NCBI RefSeq assembly: GCF_000018285.1
Contig: NC_009901.1
Span: forward strand, 4,091,001 to 4,155,000
Reading direction: 5' to 3'
DNA length: 64,000 bases
Source of the DNA: Shewanella pealeana ATCC 700345
GTDB taxonomy: Bacteria > Pseudomonadota > Gammaproteobacteria > Enterobacterales > Shewanellaceae
Positions 55,709 to 64,000 of the stretch are shown one piece after another; the first letter of the stretch is position 1; every line of letters begins with the position of its first letter. The translations under genes were made by a program, and so were the position numbers. The notes beneath the pieces were generated by a model. It was not told the DNA's origin and made no database searches. It was given only the letters and a program-made list of their open reading frames with translations.

Positions 55709-55909
55709 GCCTCAAAATCGATAAGCACTTAAAACACTATTATTAAAACTAGCCAAAATAACAAGTTACTTTGTCTTTTGGCTATGTGCCTCTAACCATA
55801 TAAACCATCGCCTAGCTTAATCTCGTCGTTAAATGAAGACCCGTTTTCAGTTATTTGTTATAGAATCTTTCACTACTGGGTAAATGAATGCTAATATTTA
55901 CCGTTAACA

Positions 55910-55976
55910 CTTCGTATAATCTCAATGATATGGTTTGAGAGTTTCTACCAAGAGCCCTAAACTCTTGATTATGAAG
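55910..55976 (+). ncRNA. Adenine-sensing purine riboswitch of add
   Basis: The aptamer carries the purine core TATAATCTCAATGATATGG, GTTTCTACCAAGAGCCC and ACTCTTGATTATG, closed by a CTTC/GAAG P1 helix (55910-55921 with 55967-55976). The base after GA in GATTATG (55969) is T, the specificity base for adenine instead of the C of guanine forms. It lies 110 nt before add, so it probably controls add by ribosome access, as in the known Vibrio add switch. Confidence 0.92.
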
Positions 55977-56085
55977 ACTTTACTTTATGTAATGCTAATT
56001 TAACAAGTTTAGTGCTTTGTTGCTGTGCAACATGTGAGCGCTGATGGACTTAGATGGGTATAACCACTTAATAAAGGAGAGCTTC

Positions 56086-57081
56086 ATGAATTATCTACAG
56101 CTACCCAAAATCGATCTTCACTGCCACTTAGACGGAAGTGTTCGTCCGCAAACCGTTATCGACCTTGCTAAACTTCAAGACGTTACTATCCCAAGTTTTA
56201 ACGTCGATGACATTAAAGCTTTAATGGTGGCTCCCGCATCTTGCCCGAATCTCGATGAATACCTAACCCGCTTTGCACTGCCAGTTTCTGTGATGCAAAC
56301 AGAAGCGGCGCTTGAGCGTATCTCGTTCGAGCTTTTTGAAGATGCGGCTAAAGAGAATGTGAAGTACCTAGAGGTACGTTTTGGCCCGCAACTTCATCAA
56401 AAAATGAGTCTGAACTTCGAGCAGATTATTGGCAGTGTCGTTAAAGGTATGCGCAGAGCTGAAGCACAGTACGACATCAAAGGTAACTACATATTATCGA
56501 TCATTAAGGTACTACCAAAAGATGATATCAATGATGTTATCGATGCCGGTGCTAAGTTCCTCAACAACGGTGTGGTCGCTTTTGACTTAGCCGCTAGCGA
56601 AGAGCCAGGCTTCTGCCACGAGTACATTCCTTACGCCAAGTATGCTCTAGAAAAAGGCTATAGAATCACCATTCACGCTGGTGAGCAAGGTGTCGGCCAA
56701 AATGTGTATGATGCTATCTCACTTTTAGGCGCCGAGCGCATCGGTCATGGCATTCATATCAATAGCCACCAACAAGCTTACGAATTAGTTAAAACAGAAG
56801 CCGTAGCACTCGAAACCTGCCCTAGCAGTAACGTGCAAACTAAAGCGGTTGAAAGCATAGAGAGTCACCCATTTGGAGACTTCTACCGCGATGGTTTGTT
56901 GGTCACCATTAACACTGATAACCGTACCGTGTCAGACACGACAATGACCAAAGAGCTACAGCTTGCAGCTGAGAAGTTTAACTTAACTGAAGCAGACTAT
57001 TTTGCCATCTATAAGATGAGTGTCGACAATGCGTTTACATCCGACGAAGTGAAACTGTCTCTATTAAAATTTATCGATTAA
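56086..57081 (+). CDS. add: Adenosine/adenine deaminase
   Basis: A 331-aa metal-dependent deaminase. The metal ligands and acid are visible: [10 protein letters not shown] at the start (HxH), [11 protein letters not shown] (His), [12 protein letters not shown] (His-Gly-His) and [14 protein letters not shown] (Asp). It turns adenosine to inosine. The ATG at 56086 follows AAGGAGAGCTTC and is preferred to an earlier frame start at 56044. The upstream adenine riboswitch turns it on when adenine is high. A terminator follows. Confidence 0.93.
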   Translation: MNYLQLPKIDLHCHLDGSVRPQTVIDLAKLQDVTIPSFNVDDIKALMVAPASCPNLDEYLTRFALPVSVMQTEAALERISFELFEDAAKENVKYLEVRFGPQLHQKMSLNFEQIIGSVVKGMRRAEAQYDIKGNYILSIIKVLPKDDINDVIDAGAKFLNNGVVAFDLAASEEPGFCHEYIPYAKYALEKGYRITIHAGEQGVGQNVYDAISLLGAERIGHGIHINSHQQAYELVKTEAVALETCPSSNVQTKAVESIESHPFGDFYRDGLLVTINTDNRTVSDTTMTKELQLAAEKFNLTEADYFAIYKMSVDNAFTSDEVKLSLLKFID

Positions 57082-57122
57082 CCTTTATCGGTTTCTTATC
57101 TCAGGACGGGACAGACAAACTA

Positions 57123-57154
57123 AAAAAGCCTATTGGTTCAATCAATAGGCTTTT
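57123..57154 (+). terminator. Rho-independent terminator of add
   Basis: AAAAGCCTATTG pairs with CAATAGGCTTTT around a short loop, with a T run, 40 bp after the add stop. Confidence 0.9.
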
Positions 57155-57172
57155 GTGTCTGTACCAATCTAA

Positions 57173-57377
57173 TTAAAACACCTCGTACAACACGGCTCTG
57201 AAGTTGGACGGCTCGTGAGTATAAATAGTAATTTTGTCTGCTGCGCCATCGCCATCTTTGTCCTGAGTCTCTGACTCTATATTGCCAAAACTATTGTAGG
57301 TATAAGTGTAAGTCTGTTCAGGCACGCCATTATTATCGAATATCATACTCTACAGTTAGCTTGTTGCCATCGGAATC
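57173..57377 (-). pseudogene. Degenerate C-terminal fragment of an Asp-rich repeat protein
   Basis: On the minus strand the sequence encodes a short run ending in the stop at 57173-57175, with the words YTYNSFGNIESETQDKDGDG and later AVLYEVF. The part above it reads DSDGNKLTVEYD in another frame, so a frameshift lies at about 57344, and a TAG stops it higher up. DKDGDG and DSDGN are calcium-loop-like repeats of large secreted or surface proteins (RHS- or thrombospondin-like). Only the tail is left; the rest is gone. Confidence 0.62.
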
Positions 57378-57596
57378 CTAGAACAGGCTAGAACGTCCTC
57401 TAAATCCGTCCCAATCTGAATTAATAATGAATTAGAACTGAAGCGAAGACAGTAATCGCTAAGGCACACTCACCTTGGTGCAAAATTAGAGCTTTTATTT
57501 TAATTTTGTGAACTAGGCACCTATGTTTCGGCGCACACTTGTACACATAATGAGGAACTAGCCAGATATCAGTAATATTGACTATTGGAGTTCGTA

Positions 57597-57938
57597 ATGC
57601 AGAACCTTGATTGCCCACAGTGCAGCCACAAAATCGACCTTAATTCAGTTTCTTGCCCCCAATGTCATGCTGCACAAGGGTTTGAATCCCTTGCCGGAGT
57701 CGATCCTGATATGCGCATCAAAAACCAGAAGCTCGCGATATGGTTTAGCTTCCTACTAGGTGGATTGGGGCTACATAAGTTCTATTTAGGTCAACACCTA
57801 AAGGGCAGCCTGTACCTAGCATTTAGCTGGACACTGGTACCTATGGTTGTTGGCTGGGTCGATGCCATCCGCACCTTGAAGATGACGCCATTTAACTTTG
57901 AACAGCGTTACTGCAAACGAGTGTCACAGGGATTTTAA
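57597..57938 (+). CDS. TM2-domain protein with N-terminal zinc ribbon
   Basis: A 113-aa membrane protein. Two CxxC pairs (CPQC, CPQC) form a likely zinc ribbon at 6-25, then a TM2 domain with two helices and its marker FLLGGLGLHKFYLGQ. The ATG at 57597 has GGAG 7 nt upstream. TM2 proteins are of unknown function. Its transcript ends at the terminator at 57976. Confidence 0.82.
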   Translation: MQNLDCPQCSHKIDLNSVSCPQCHAAQGFESLAGVDPDMRIKNQKLAIWFSFLLGGLGLHKFYLGQHLKGSLYLAFSWTLVPMVVGWVDAIRTLKMTPFNFEQRYCKRVSQGF

Positions 57939-57975
57939 GCCGCTATTCTTATTGAGCGCTTAAACCACTAAACAT

Positions 57976-58002
57976 AAAAAAGACAGCTTGCGCTGTCTTT
58001 TT
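57976..58002. terminator. Terminator between TM2 and lipoprotein genes
   Basis: AAAAAGACAGC-TTGC-GCTGTCTTTTT is a perfect hairpin with A and T runs, between convergent genes, so it can serve both. Confidence 0.9.
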
Positions 58003-58052
58003 GTTTTTACGGCCATAATTAAAACCTATTTGGCACGAGGTCTTACATAAGA

Positions 58053-59357
58053 CTACTGCTCTAGGTCGAAACTCAGACGCATATAATTAGTTTCATAATC
58101 GAGCGCGCTTGTGCCTCTCTCATCCATACGGTTTCTTTCTACTAGCAATTTACGCCATTCGCTTAATGGCTTTTCAGAGCCATAACCTCTAACACCTATC
58201 TGTAATCTAGCGTAATAAAGAGAATCAAACCTTGCATCCAAAGCGGCTGGCAATTTGAGATCTGGCATACTGCCTGATGCGCCGCCCCAAATAGTCCATT
58301 CGGCGTCACCATTATCAAGATCCCCCGATAAAGTCATGTGAGTCAACGCTACATTGCTCACCCCCCTGAAATCATAATCGTAGGGCGCTTTACCTGTGGA
58401 TATTTCGCTGAATAATGCGTAAACCGCATCAGAATAACCGTTAGCTGGATCCCACAGCATAATCGGAGAGGTCTTTCCCTCGGAGTTGACTCGGTGTCGT
58501 GCAGAGCTATAACTATCAGCTGCCACATTACCTACGTATTCTTGACCCATTCTTGCAGGCCAAACATAACTACTATCGGTTAATGTTGGATAGACAAAAA
58601 CTAAATCGTCTTGGCTAAAATTGGTCCAGCCTTCAAATGAACGGGCATATAAGATCCGTGCGTCATATGGATTAACATAATCAACTGCAACACCTTCATG
58701 AGTGAAGTCACTCATGCTCAATGTATATTCTGTTTTATCGGCCAAATCAATACTGCCAGCTAGGCTGCTCTGACCATCAGCAGCCACTAACTGCACATCT
58801 ATTGGGCCAGCACCATCACACCACTCCACTGAGAGCGAGCTCGTAAATGGCGTTAACTCATGACTGGTGCCTCCTAGATAAAGCATGCTATCAGGCGCAT
58901 CAGTAATAAGTGACTGCACAGGAAACTCAACATACTTACAATCACAACCTGCTTGATCGTTATCATCCCAAAAATGTGTAATACCTTGATCGCCTGCTTC
59001 AACGGCAACATTAGAGATAACAGTAAGAGTAGGCAGGTCTTTGTAATAAGACTGATTATTTGCAGTTAGTGTGAGGTGTTTAGCGTTACTCGGCCAATCA
59101 GCTGTGAGCGCGCCATCACCATCAGTAACGTACTCAGCAATAATATCACCGGCATTGTTGTGCACAAATACATCGACTCCAGATTTAGGTTTTTCAATTC
59201 CACACCAATTACTTACAACAGTATTTAAAGTGATTTTCGGTACATTTCCGCTAGACGAACCTCCATTATCGCTAGAGCCGGAGTCATCTCCGCCTCCACC
59301 ACAAGCCGTTATAGCCAGCGCAGAGATTGCCGTTAGAGTCCATTTTTTTACAGTCAT
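58053..59357 (-). CDS. Predicted lipoprotein of unknown function
   Basis: A 434-aa protein with a lipoprotein signal: SALAITAC then GGGGDDSGSSDNGGSSSG, the Cys at residue 19 being the lipidation site and the following Gly/Ser/Asp run a flexible linker. The rest shows beta-rich text; NVPKITLNTVVSNWCGIEKP begins a possible Ig-like or carboxypeptidase-regulatory-like domain. I do not recognise the family. It stands downstream of the RDD gene, leftward. Confidence 0.65.
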   Translation of the reverse strand: MTVKKWTLTAISALAITACGGGGDDSGSSDNGGSSSGNVPKITLNTVVSNWCGIEKPKSGVDVFVHNNAGDIIAEYVTDGDGALTADWPSNAKHLTLTANNQSYYKDLPTLTVISNVAVEAGDQGITHFWDDNDQAGCDCKYVEFPVQSLITDAPDSMLYLGGTSHELTPFTSSLSVEWCDGAGPIDVQLVAADGQSSLAGSIDLADKTEYTLSMSDFTHEGVAVDYVNPYDARILYARSFEGWTNFSQDDLVFVYPTLTDSSYVWPARMGQEYVGNVAADSYSSARHRVNSEGKTSPIMLWDPANGYSDAVYALFSEISTGKAPYDYDFRGVSNVALTHMTLSGDLDNGDAEWTIWGGASGSMPDLKLPAALDARFDSLYYARLQIGVRGYGSEKPLSEWRKLLVERNRMDERGTSALDYETNYMRLSFDLEQ

Positions 59358-59414
59358 ATCTTCTTCCTGAATATGTTTGGATTTATTGAAGTTAAATTTT
59401 GAACCTATTCTTTA

Positions 59415-60089
59415 TCACTGCATTCTGACAACAACGGTTTTGCCTATATAGTCGTGAAGTGCACGGCGTTTTTTGTTAGATAGCATGGTAATAAACTCTG
59501 AAATTGCCCAGATGAATGCCAATATGCCAAATGCAACCATGATATTAATTAGTGAATCTGAAATGTTGCCATTTAGCCCTACGGTCACTCCGATATAGAT
59601 CAATAAACTTAACCAGAATGCATTAATGGCGAAGTTAATCGACTCTCTTATGAACGCTTGTTTAAGTCCAATTCTCGTCTCGTCATCATGATTTAGGACC
59701 TTAACTTTTAAGCACATTTTCCCAAGAGTCTGACCGAAAAAACCATGCATTAAGATGATATAGATACAGAGTTGCATGCCGTGAATGGCTTGTTGAAAGT
59801 GGTTCTGCTGGTCGTACTCAACACCCAATAAGTAGCATTGACCGATAAGTAACGCACTGAACAAGATACCATCAAGCGTAGCCGCCCAGAAACGCGGCCA
59901 AAAAGTCGAGTATTTACTATCTTGCTCACGACTCTCACATTCCTGTTTATCCTCTTTTAGATAACGAGGGTCATTTATGAGTCCAATAATCGCAGCATAA
60001 CGCTCTGGGTACTGTTGTTTATTTATATGTTGCTCTACATCCAGTAGCTCATCATAACTATACGAAGCATAGTCGGGCATTTTATCCAT
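59415..60089 (-). CDS. RDD-family membrane protein
   Basis: A 224-aa protein starting at the ATG at 60089 (AGGAAG upstream); a TTG 48 bp earlier is less likely. A soluble N-terminal part (about 1-70; MPDYASYSYDELLDVEQHI) leads to the RDD domain: FWPRFWAATLDGILFSALLIG (R, D, D-type motif), FGQTLGKMCLKVKVLNHD and a final KRRALHDYIGKTVVV. RDD proteins are membrane proteins of unclear function, some linked to Na+/H+ exchange. No link to the neighbouring lipoprotein is proven. Confidence 0.78.
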   Translation of the reverse strand: MDKMPDYASYSYDELLDVEQHINKQQYPERYAAIIGLINDPRYLKEDKQECESREQDSKYSTFWPRFWAATLDGILFSALLIGQCYLLGVEYDQQNHFQQAIHGMQLCIYIILMHGFFGQTLGKMCLKVKVLNHDDETRIGLKQAFIRESINFAINAFWLSLLIYIGVTVGLNGNISDSLINIMVAFGILAFIWAISEFITMLSNKKRRALHDYIGKTVVVRMQ

Positions 60090-60137
60090 AAAATCGCGTT
60101 CTTCCTTTGAAACATTACAATAAGAGGGGAGATTCAA

Positions 60138-60890
60138 TACAAGCAGGCCGCTTATCCATCAATGCGGTTTAGACTTGGTTCATCTTCCTGATGCAAGTTT
60201 TGATTACCTGAAAACCTAGGCAGTACAGCACTTTCTGAGCAATTTGCTTTTTATTTGGCCAACGAGAATATCTTTTTTCTCCGTATTCTGTCTACCGAAG
60301 AGCGTAATTTCATTAATATTTTTCTATAAAGACAGGTAATTAAGCACTTACTAATTTTAATTAAAACTCAAGCATTGAATCGAGACACACTCGAATGAGC
60401 GTTGTTTTTACAGAAAAACTCTACGGGCAATTATCCGCCTTAGTAAGGCGTTGACCGTTATCATTCTATCCTATTGTTCATAAAGGTAATGTTTAAAAAA
60501 CTAACGTTACGTTTTTTTCGTTCTAAGACACCAACTTTAAAGCTGCGTACTAGCCCAAAAGCCACAAGAACCAGCAGCGATTACCATGCTAGTCTGTCAT
60601 CAGACTAAGGTAAATAATGCCGAAAATCAGCCATTTCCCAGCACTTAAGGTGCTGTAGTTATCGGGCCCACAATTATCTCAAGTTGATTTAAACAATAAC
60701 CCAAAACTTACAGACCTTTGGGCAACAGGAAACCCACTGACATAGCTGGGCGTCAGTACATATTTATTCACATACCGCTACTATACAAAAACCTAAACAA
60801 CTCAGAAAACATCATAAAAACACAGTTAAAACCTGTTACCAAAGCGTTACAAAATACAGTCAATGATTAATAGTTAATCATCTAAATCAT
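60138..60890. other. Intergenic stretch without recognised gene
   Basis: About 750 bp between the RDD gene and the amino-acid importer. I see no coding region, no clear repeat and no strong terminator in it. It probably holds the RDD promoter at one end and the importer promoter at the other. Confidence 0.5.
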
Positions 60891-60897
60891 TTTGAAT

Positions 60898-60932
60898 CGA
60901 ATTTTTACGCATTTTTGATGCATAAGTATTGA
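60898..60932 (+). promoter_or_regulatory. Possible tandem ARG boxes (ArgR operator)
   Basis: CGAATTTTTACGCA (60898-60911; reverse TGCGTAAAAATTCG) and TGCATAAGTATTGA (60919-60932) each match about 10 of 14 positions of the TGAATAATAATTCA core. Their centres are 21 bp apart, the exact spacing of paired ARG boxes. They lie 62 bp before the binding-protein gene. This supports arginine control. Confidence 0.5.
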
Positions 60933-60993
60933 TTTTGATTTTTATCAGTTTATAGTCAATGCCAGTTGAGTATTTTGATTAAGAGAATTGATA

Positions 60994-61731
60994 ATGAAGA
61001 AGTCAGTATTGGTTGTAGCAAGCTTAGGGTTAACAGGCGCTTTAATGTTAACTGGCTGCGGTAAGAGTGATGATGTACTTGTTGTAGGCACCAATGCTTC
61101 ATTCCCGCCATTTGAATATGTAGGCGGTGCTAGCGGCGATGAGATAATGGGCTTCGATATCGATTTAGCTAAGCAAATAGCAAAAGATGCCGGTAAAACC
61201 CTCAAAGTTGAAAACATGAATTTTGACTCGCTGATTGTTGCGCTCAATGCAGGCAAGGTCGACTTTATCGCCTCGGGCATGACTATTACCCCAGAGCGTC
61301 AGGCAAGCGTCGATTTCTCAGAGCCTTACTATGAAGCCACTCAGATGGTGTTAGTCAATAAAGATAACAACAGCATCAATAGTCTAGACGACCTTAAGGG
61401 TAAGCATATCGCGGTACAGCTAGGCTCAACCGGCGACATCATGGCCAAGAGCTACAGCCAACAGGTTACCGCCTTCAACTCAGGCTTCGAAGCCGTGATG
61501 GAGCTAAAAAATGCCAAGGTTGATTTGGTGTTGTTTGACAGCGAACCTGCCATCAGCTTTTTAGAGAAGAATCCACAGCTAAAAATGGTTGAGCTGGATT
61601 TTTCACCTGAGTTTTATGGCTTTGCAGTGGCTAAGGACAAAGTTGAACTGCTAAACAGCATCAACAGCAGCTTAAGCATCATGAAGCAAAACGGTGGCTA
61701 TGACGCCCTCGTTAACAAGCATATGAAGTGA
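60994..61731 (+). CDS. Amino-acid ABC importer substrate-binding lipoprotein (likely arginine type)
   Basis: A 245-aa class F solute-binding protein. The signal peptide ends in a lipobox MLTGCGKS, so it is lipid-anchored. Family text is VVGTNASFPPFEY, MGFDIDLAKQIAKDAG, DFIASGMTITPERQASVDFSEPYY and GSTGDIMAK. This matches the polar amino-acid binding group (ArtI/ArtJ, GlnH, HisJ). The ATG at 60994 is preferred. The cluster has a single permease and one ATPase, and ArgR-like boxes upstream favour arginine or a related amino acid. Confidence 0.85.
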   Translation: MKKSVLVVASLGLTGALMLTGCGKSDDVLVVGTNASFPPFEYVGGASGDEIMGFDIDLAKQIAKDAGKTLKVENMNFDSLIVALNAGKVDFIASGMTITPERQASVDFSEPYYEATQMVLVNKDNNSINSLDDLKGKHIAVQLGSTGDIMAKSYSQQVTAFNSGFEAVMELKNAKVDLVLFDSEPAISFLEKNPQLKMVELDFSPEFYGFAVAKDKVELLNSINSSLSIMKQNGGYDALVNKHMK

Positions 61732-61738
61732 GCAGGCA

Positions 61739-62419
61739 ATGATAGATGCAATTAACGCTTCACTGTTTACCCCCATAGGCGAAGATGGCTTAATCGGAAT
61801 TTACCTTATTCTTAACGGCCTTAAAGTCACCTTGATTGTGACCTTCTTCGCCATGATTATCGGTTCGATTCTCGGTGTGGCGACCACCTTGATGAAGATG
61901 TCATCTAAGTGGTATCTACGCTGGCCAGCGAATATTTATGTCAGCATCATTCGCGGTACGCCAGTGGTTGTGCAGTTAGTGATCCTTTACTTCATCGTGC
62001 TGGCGGCATTGGATGTCGATAAGATCACCGCTGCAGTTATCGCCTTTGGCCTTAATAGCGGCGCCTATATCTCAGAGATCATTCGTGCGGGCATTCAGGC
62101 CGTCGATAAAGGTCAAATGGAGGCTGCTCGTTCATTAGGCTTGTCTCACGGCCAAACAATGAAAGAGGTCATTCTGCCTCAGGCGATTAAAAATATTCTG
62201 CCATCGCTGGGTAACGAGTTTATTGTGTTACTTAAAGAAACAGCCGTGATTGGCTTTATCGGTGGCGTGGACTTAATGCGGGCTGGTGAAATCATCCGTA
62301 GCCGTACCTTTGAAGACAGTGTGCCATTATTTACCTGTGCGCTGATCTACCTATTACTGACCTATATCTTCACCTTTATGCTGTCTAGATTTGAAACGAG
62401 GTTAAAGCAAAGTGATTAA
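61739..62419 (+). CDS. Amino-acid ABC importer permease (HisM/GlnP type)
   Basis: A 226-aa permease with five or so TM helices. It has [21 protein letters not shown] (by position about 27-47) and the EAA loop [31 protein letters not shown], which contacts the ATPase. It starts 7 bp after the binding-protein stop, and its own last 8 bp overlap the ATPase start. Confidence 0.88.
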   Translation: MIDAINASLFTPIGEDGLIGIYLILNGLKVTLIVTFFAMIIGSILGVATTLMKMSSKWYLRWPANIYVSIIRGTPVVVQLVILYFIVLAALDVDKITAAVIAFGLNSGAYISEIIRAGIQAVDKGQMEAARSLGLSHGQTMKEVILPQAIKNILPSLGNEFIVLLKETAVIGFIGGVDLMRAGEIIRSRTFEDSVPLFTCALIYLLLTYIFTFMLSRFETRLKQSD

Positions 62420-63137
62420 GATTAATAATTTACATAAGAGCTTTGGCGATAACCAAGTGCTAAAGGGAATAAGCGAGCAGATTAACCATGGCGAAGTTGT
62501 CAGTGTGATCGGCCCATCGGGTAGCGGTAAGAGTACCTTCCTACGTTGTATCAATTTACTCGAGCAGCCAACTGAAGGCGAAATCATCATAGATGGTCAA
62601 TCAATTAGCGCTGCTGGCGCCTGTGTCGATAAGCTAAGACAAAAAGTGGGTATGGTGTTTCAAAACTTTAACCTGTTTCCTCACAAGACGGTTAAGCAGA
62701 ACATCACCCTTGCGCCTGTAAAACTAAAACTGATGACACAAGTACAAGCCGACATTGAAGCCGAGTCCCTACTTGAGCTGGTTGGCCTAAAAGATAAGGC
62801 CGATGCTTATCCATCGAGCTTATCGGGTGGCCAAAAACAGCGGGTCGCCATCGCCAGAGCCTTAGCGATGAAACCAGAGCTAATGCTGTTCGATGAGCCA
62901 ACCTCGGCGCTGGATCCAGAGATGGTGGGTGACGTACTCGATGTGATGAAATCCTTGGCTCAAAAAGGCATGACCATGGTGATTGTCACCCACGAGATGG
63001 GCTTTGCACGGGATGTGTCTGACAGAGTTATCTTTATGGACGGCGGTGTGATTGTTGAAAACAGCGAGCCCGAGGCGCTATTTAGCAATCCCAAAGAGGC
63101 CAGAACTCAAGCGTTTTTGAGTAAGGTATTAAGGTAA
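62412..63137 (+). CDS. Amino-acid ABC importer ATPase (GlnQ/HisP type)
   Basis: A 241-aa ATPase starting at GTG 62412, overlapping the permease stop. Walker [10 protein letters not shown], signature [15 protein letters not shown], Walker [15 protein letters not shown] and the C-terminal [15 protein letters not shown] are typical of polar amino-acid importers. With the preceding two genes it forms a complete importer. Confidence 0.92.
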   Translation: MIKINNLHKSFGDNQVLKGISEQINHGEVVSVIGPSGSGKSTFLRCINLLEQPTEGEIIIDGQSISAAGACVDKLRQKVGMVFQNFNLFPHKTVKQNITLAPVKLKLMTQVQADIEAESLLELVGLKDKADAYPSSLSGGQKQRVAIARALAMKPELMLFDEPTSALDPEMVGDVLDVMKSLAQKGMTMVIVTHEMGFARDVSDRVIFMDGGVIVENSEPEALFSNPKEARTQAFLSKVLR

Positions 63138-63262
63138 GCCATAGGCAATGCCAAACTCAGAGTCGACACAAGTTAACAAATATACCGTGGAGGTAATCGA
63201 CCTTAATATCGCGATCACCTCCACTTTAATCCAATATCACTAGCCAAAGTAAGCAGCCACTT

Positions 63263-64000
63263 CTAGCCCAGGTTGCTTTCTGGGCTATTATCCCTTGTTG
63301 ATAAAATACTATTGATAAAGCTTCGTGTCTTTAGTGGCACAACCGCCGCATAGGGAAAGACAAGATATAACTCAGTTTTCCAAGTAAAATCTTTTAATAG
63401 GCTAACTAATCGCGCCGACTCAATATCTTTAGCCGTCACAAAGTCTAGGGTGGTGGTCACCCCAAATCCTTTACAAGCATATTGCGCCAACATGGATTCA
63501 CTCATTGAAGATAATGCAGGAGTTATCGGCACATTAAATTGCTCACCATTTTGTTTAAACGACCAATTGAGGCCTGTGAGGCAATGGCTATAGTGCAGAC
63601 ACTTGTGCTGAGTTAACTCATTAGGATGAAGCGGCGTACCCGCTACTTTTAAGTATTCCGGAGACGCCACAACATAGGTGTCAATATCGCGGACTTTTCT
63701 ACATAGATAACTGCTGTCTTCAAGCTTGCCGATACGAAAGGCAATATCGACCCCTTCTTTAACTAAATCACCAAGATTATCGTCAAATACAATATCCAGC
63801 ATTAAACCTGGATAGGTTAAATGCATAAATTCAAGGCTTTTAGCGATACCATCATCGTGCTTTAAAATGCTTGGCATCTTAATGACTAAACGCCCACTGA
63901 CAACCCGCTTCTTTTCATCAATGAAGTCTTTAACTTGCAAGACTTCGTTAAAAATCGACTGGCACTTTGAATAGAGAAACTCTCCCTCTTCGGTTAATTC
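63263..64000 (-). CDS. LysR-family transcriptional regulator (5' end outside the window)
   Basis: At least 246 codons of a LysR-type regulator, open to the window edge. The visible part begins inside the linker helix (ELTEEGEFLYSKCQSIFNEV), then has the effector domain start GRLVIKMPSI, a GVDIAFRIGKLEDSSYLCRKV stretch and DIDTYVVASPEYL. The DNA-binding HTH lies beyond 64000. It is convergent with the importer operon; its target is unknown. It is likely of the CrgA/AaeR group by these motifs. Confidence 0.85.
   Translation of the reverse strand, partial: ELTEEGEFLYSKCQSIFNEVLQVKDFIDEKKRVVSGRLVIKMPSILKHDDGIAKSLEFMHLTYPGLMLDIVFDDNLGDLVKEGVDIAFRIGKLEDSSYLCRKVRDIDTYVVASPEYLKVAGTPLHPNELTQHKCLHYSHCLTGLNWSFKQNGEQFNVPITPALSSMSESMLAQYACKGFGVTTTLDFVTAKDIESARLVSLLKDFTWKTELYLVFPYAAVVPLKTRSFINSILSTRDNSPESNLG

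Overview
The window reads as a chromosomal segment of a marine gammaproteobacterium, most likely Shewanella or a close relative. The signs are a TMAO-respiration regulatory block (torT, torR, torF), a separate small tetraheme cytochrome paired with a fumarate-reductase-like periplasmic flavoprotein, an AdoCbl riboswitch-led cobalamin salvage operon next to metH, an adenine riboswitch-led add gene, and Shewanella-like intergenic repeats. The species assignment is inference from gene content. No rRNA, tRNA, CRISPR array, prophage or intact insertion sequence was seen.

Layout. 0.1-3 kb: torT, torR and torF, with TorR boxes in front of torF. 3-9.2 kb: a voltage-gated sodium channel, a 265-bp MITE-like element, a winged-helix protein, two PH-domain membrane proteins, a DUF924 protein, two tandem universal stress proteins and a SpoIIAA-like protein. 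9.3-11.7 kb: coniferyl-aldehyde-type dehydrogenase with its TetR regulator and operator, then a DUF1272 protein. 11.7-19.9 kb: a leftward operon encoding an HlyD-like adaptor, an orphan 96-aa membrane peptide, a MacB-type ABC transporter (ATPase plus two permeases) and an NtrC/NtrY-type two-component pair. It is preceded by a sigma-54 promoter and clustered TGTCCG enhancer sites. 20.2-28 kb: a porin, then a GAF/sigma-54 activator divergent from a periplasmic respiratory cluster: Tat-exported flavoprotein reductase, Sec-exported ammonia-lyase homologue and tetraheme cytochrome c. 28-30.4 kb: MAPEG, HdeD-like and NTF2-like genes between mosaic repeats. 30.4-45.6 kb: cobalamin block (btuF, cobO, cobQ, cobU, cobS, cobT, btuC, btuD, riboswitch, cobC, metH), with an orphan nuclease-toxin tip and putative immunity gene directly behind cobO. 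45.6-55.7 kb: TonB-dependent receptor, GNAT protein, gfa, FAD monooxygenase, a frameshifted mscK-like channel and a YdcH-like protein. 55.9-64 kb: adenine riboswitch and add, a degenerate gene fragment, a TM2 protein, a lipoprotein, an RDD protein, an ArgR-box-led amino-acid ABC importer and a partial LysR gene.

How it works together. The most interesting system is at 21.6-28.0 kb. A lyase homologue and a flavoprotein reductase are both exported to the periplasm, and a small tetraheme cytochrome resembles the heme domain normally fused to such reductases. This suggests deamination of an amino acid (or a related elimination) to an unsaturated acid, which then serves as a terminal electron acceptor. 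The activator gene and the target operon carry matching palindromes, and a near-consensus sigma-54 promoter lies at 24089-24104. The lyase homologue lacks the Ala-Ser-Gly triad that makes the MIO cofactor, so its chemistry may be new or it may not be a lyase.

The cobalamin block links corrinoid uptake (btuFCD) and nucleotide-loop assembly (cobO, Q, U, S, T, C) to the main B12 consumer metH, which has its own MetJ-type operator. Five intergenic gaps carry a mosaic repeat family built from shared palindromic modules, including a 15-bp tandem array.
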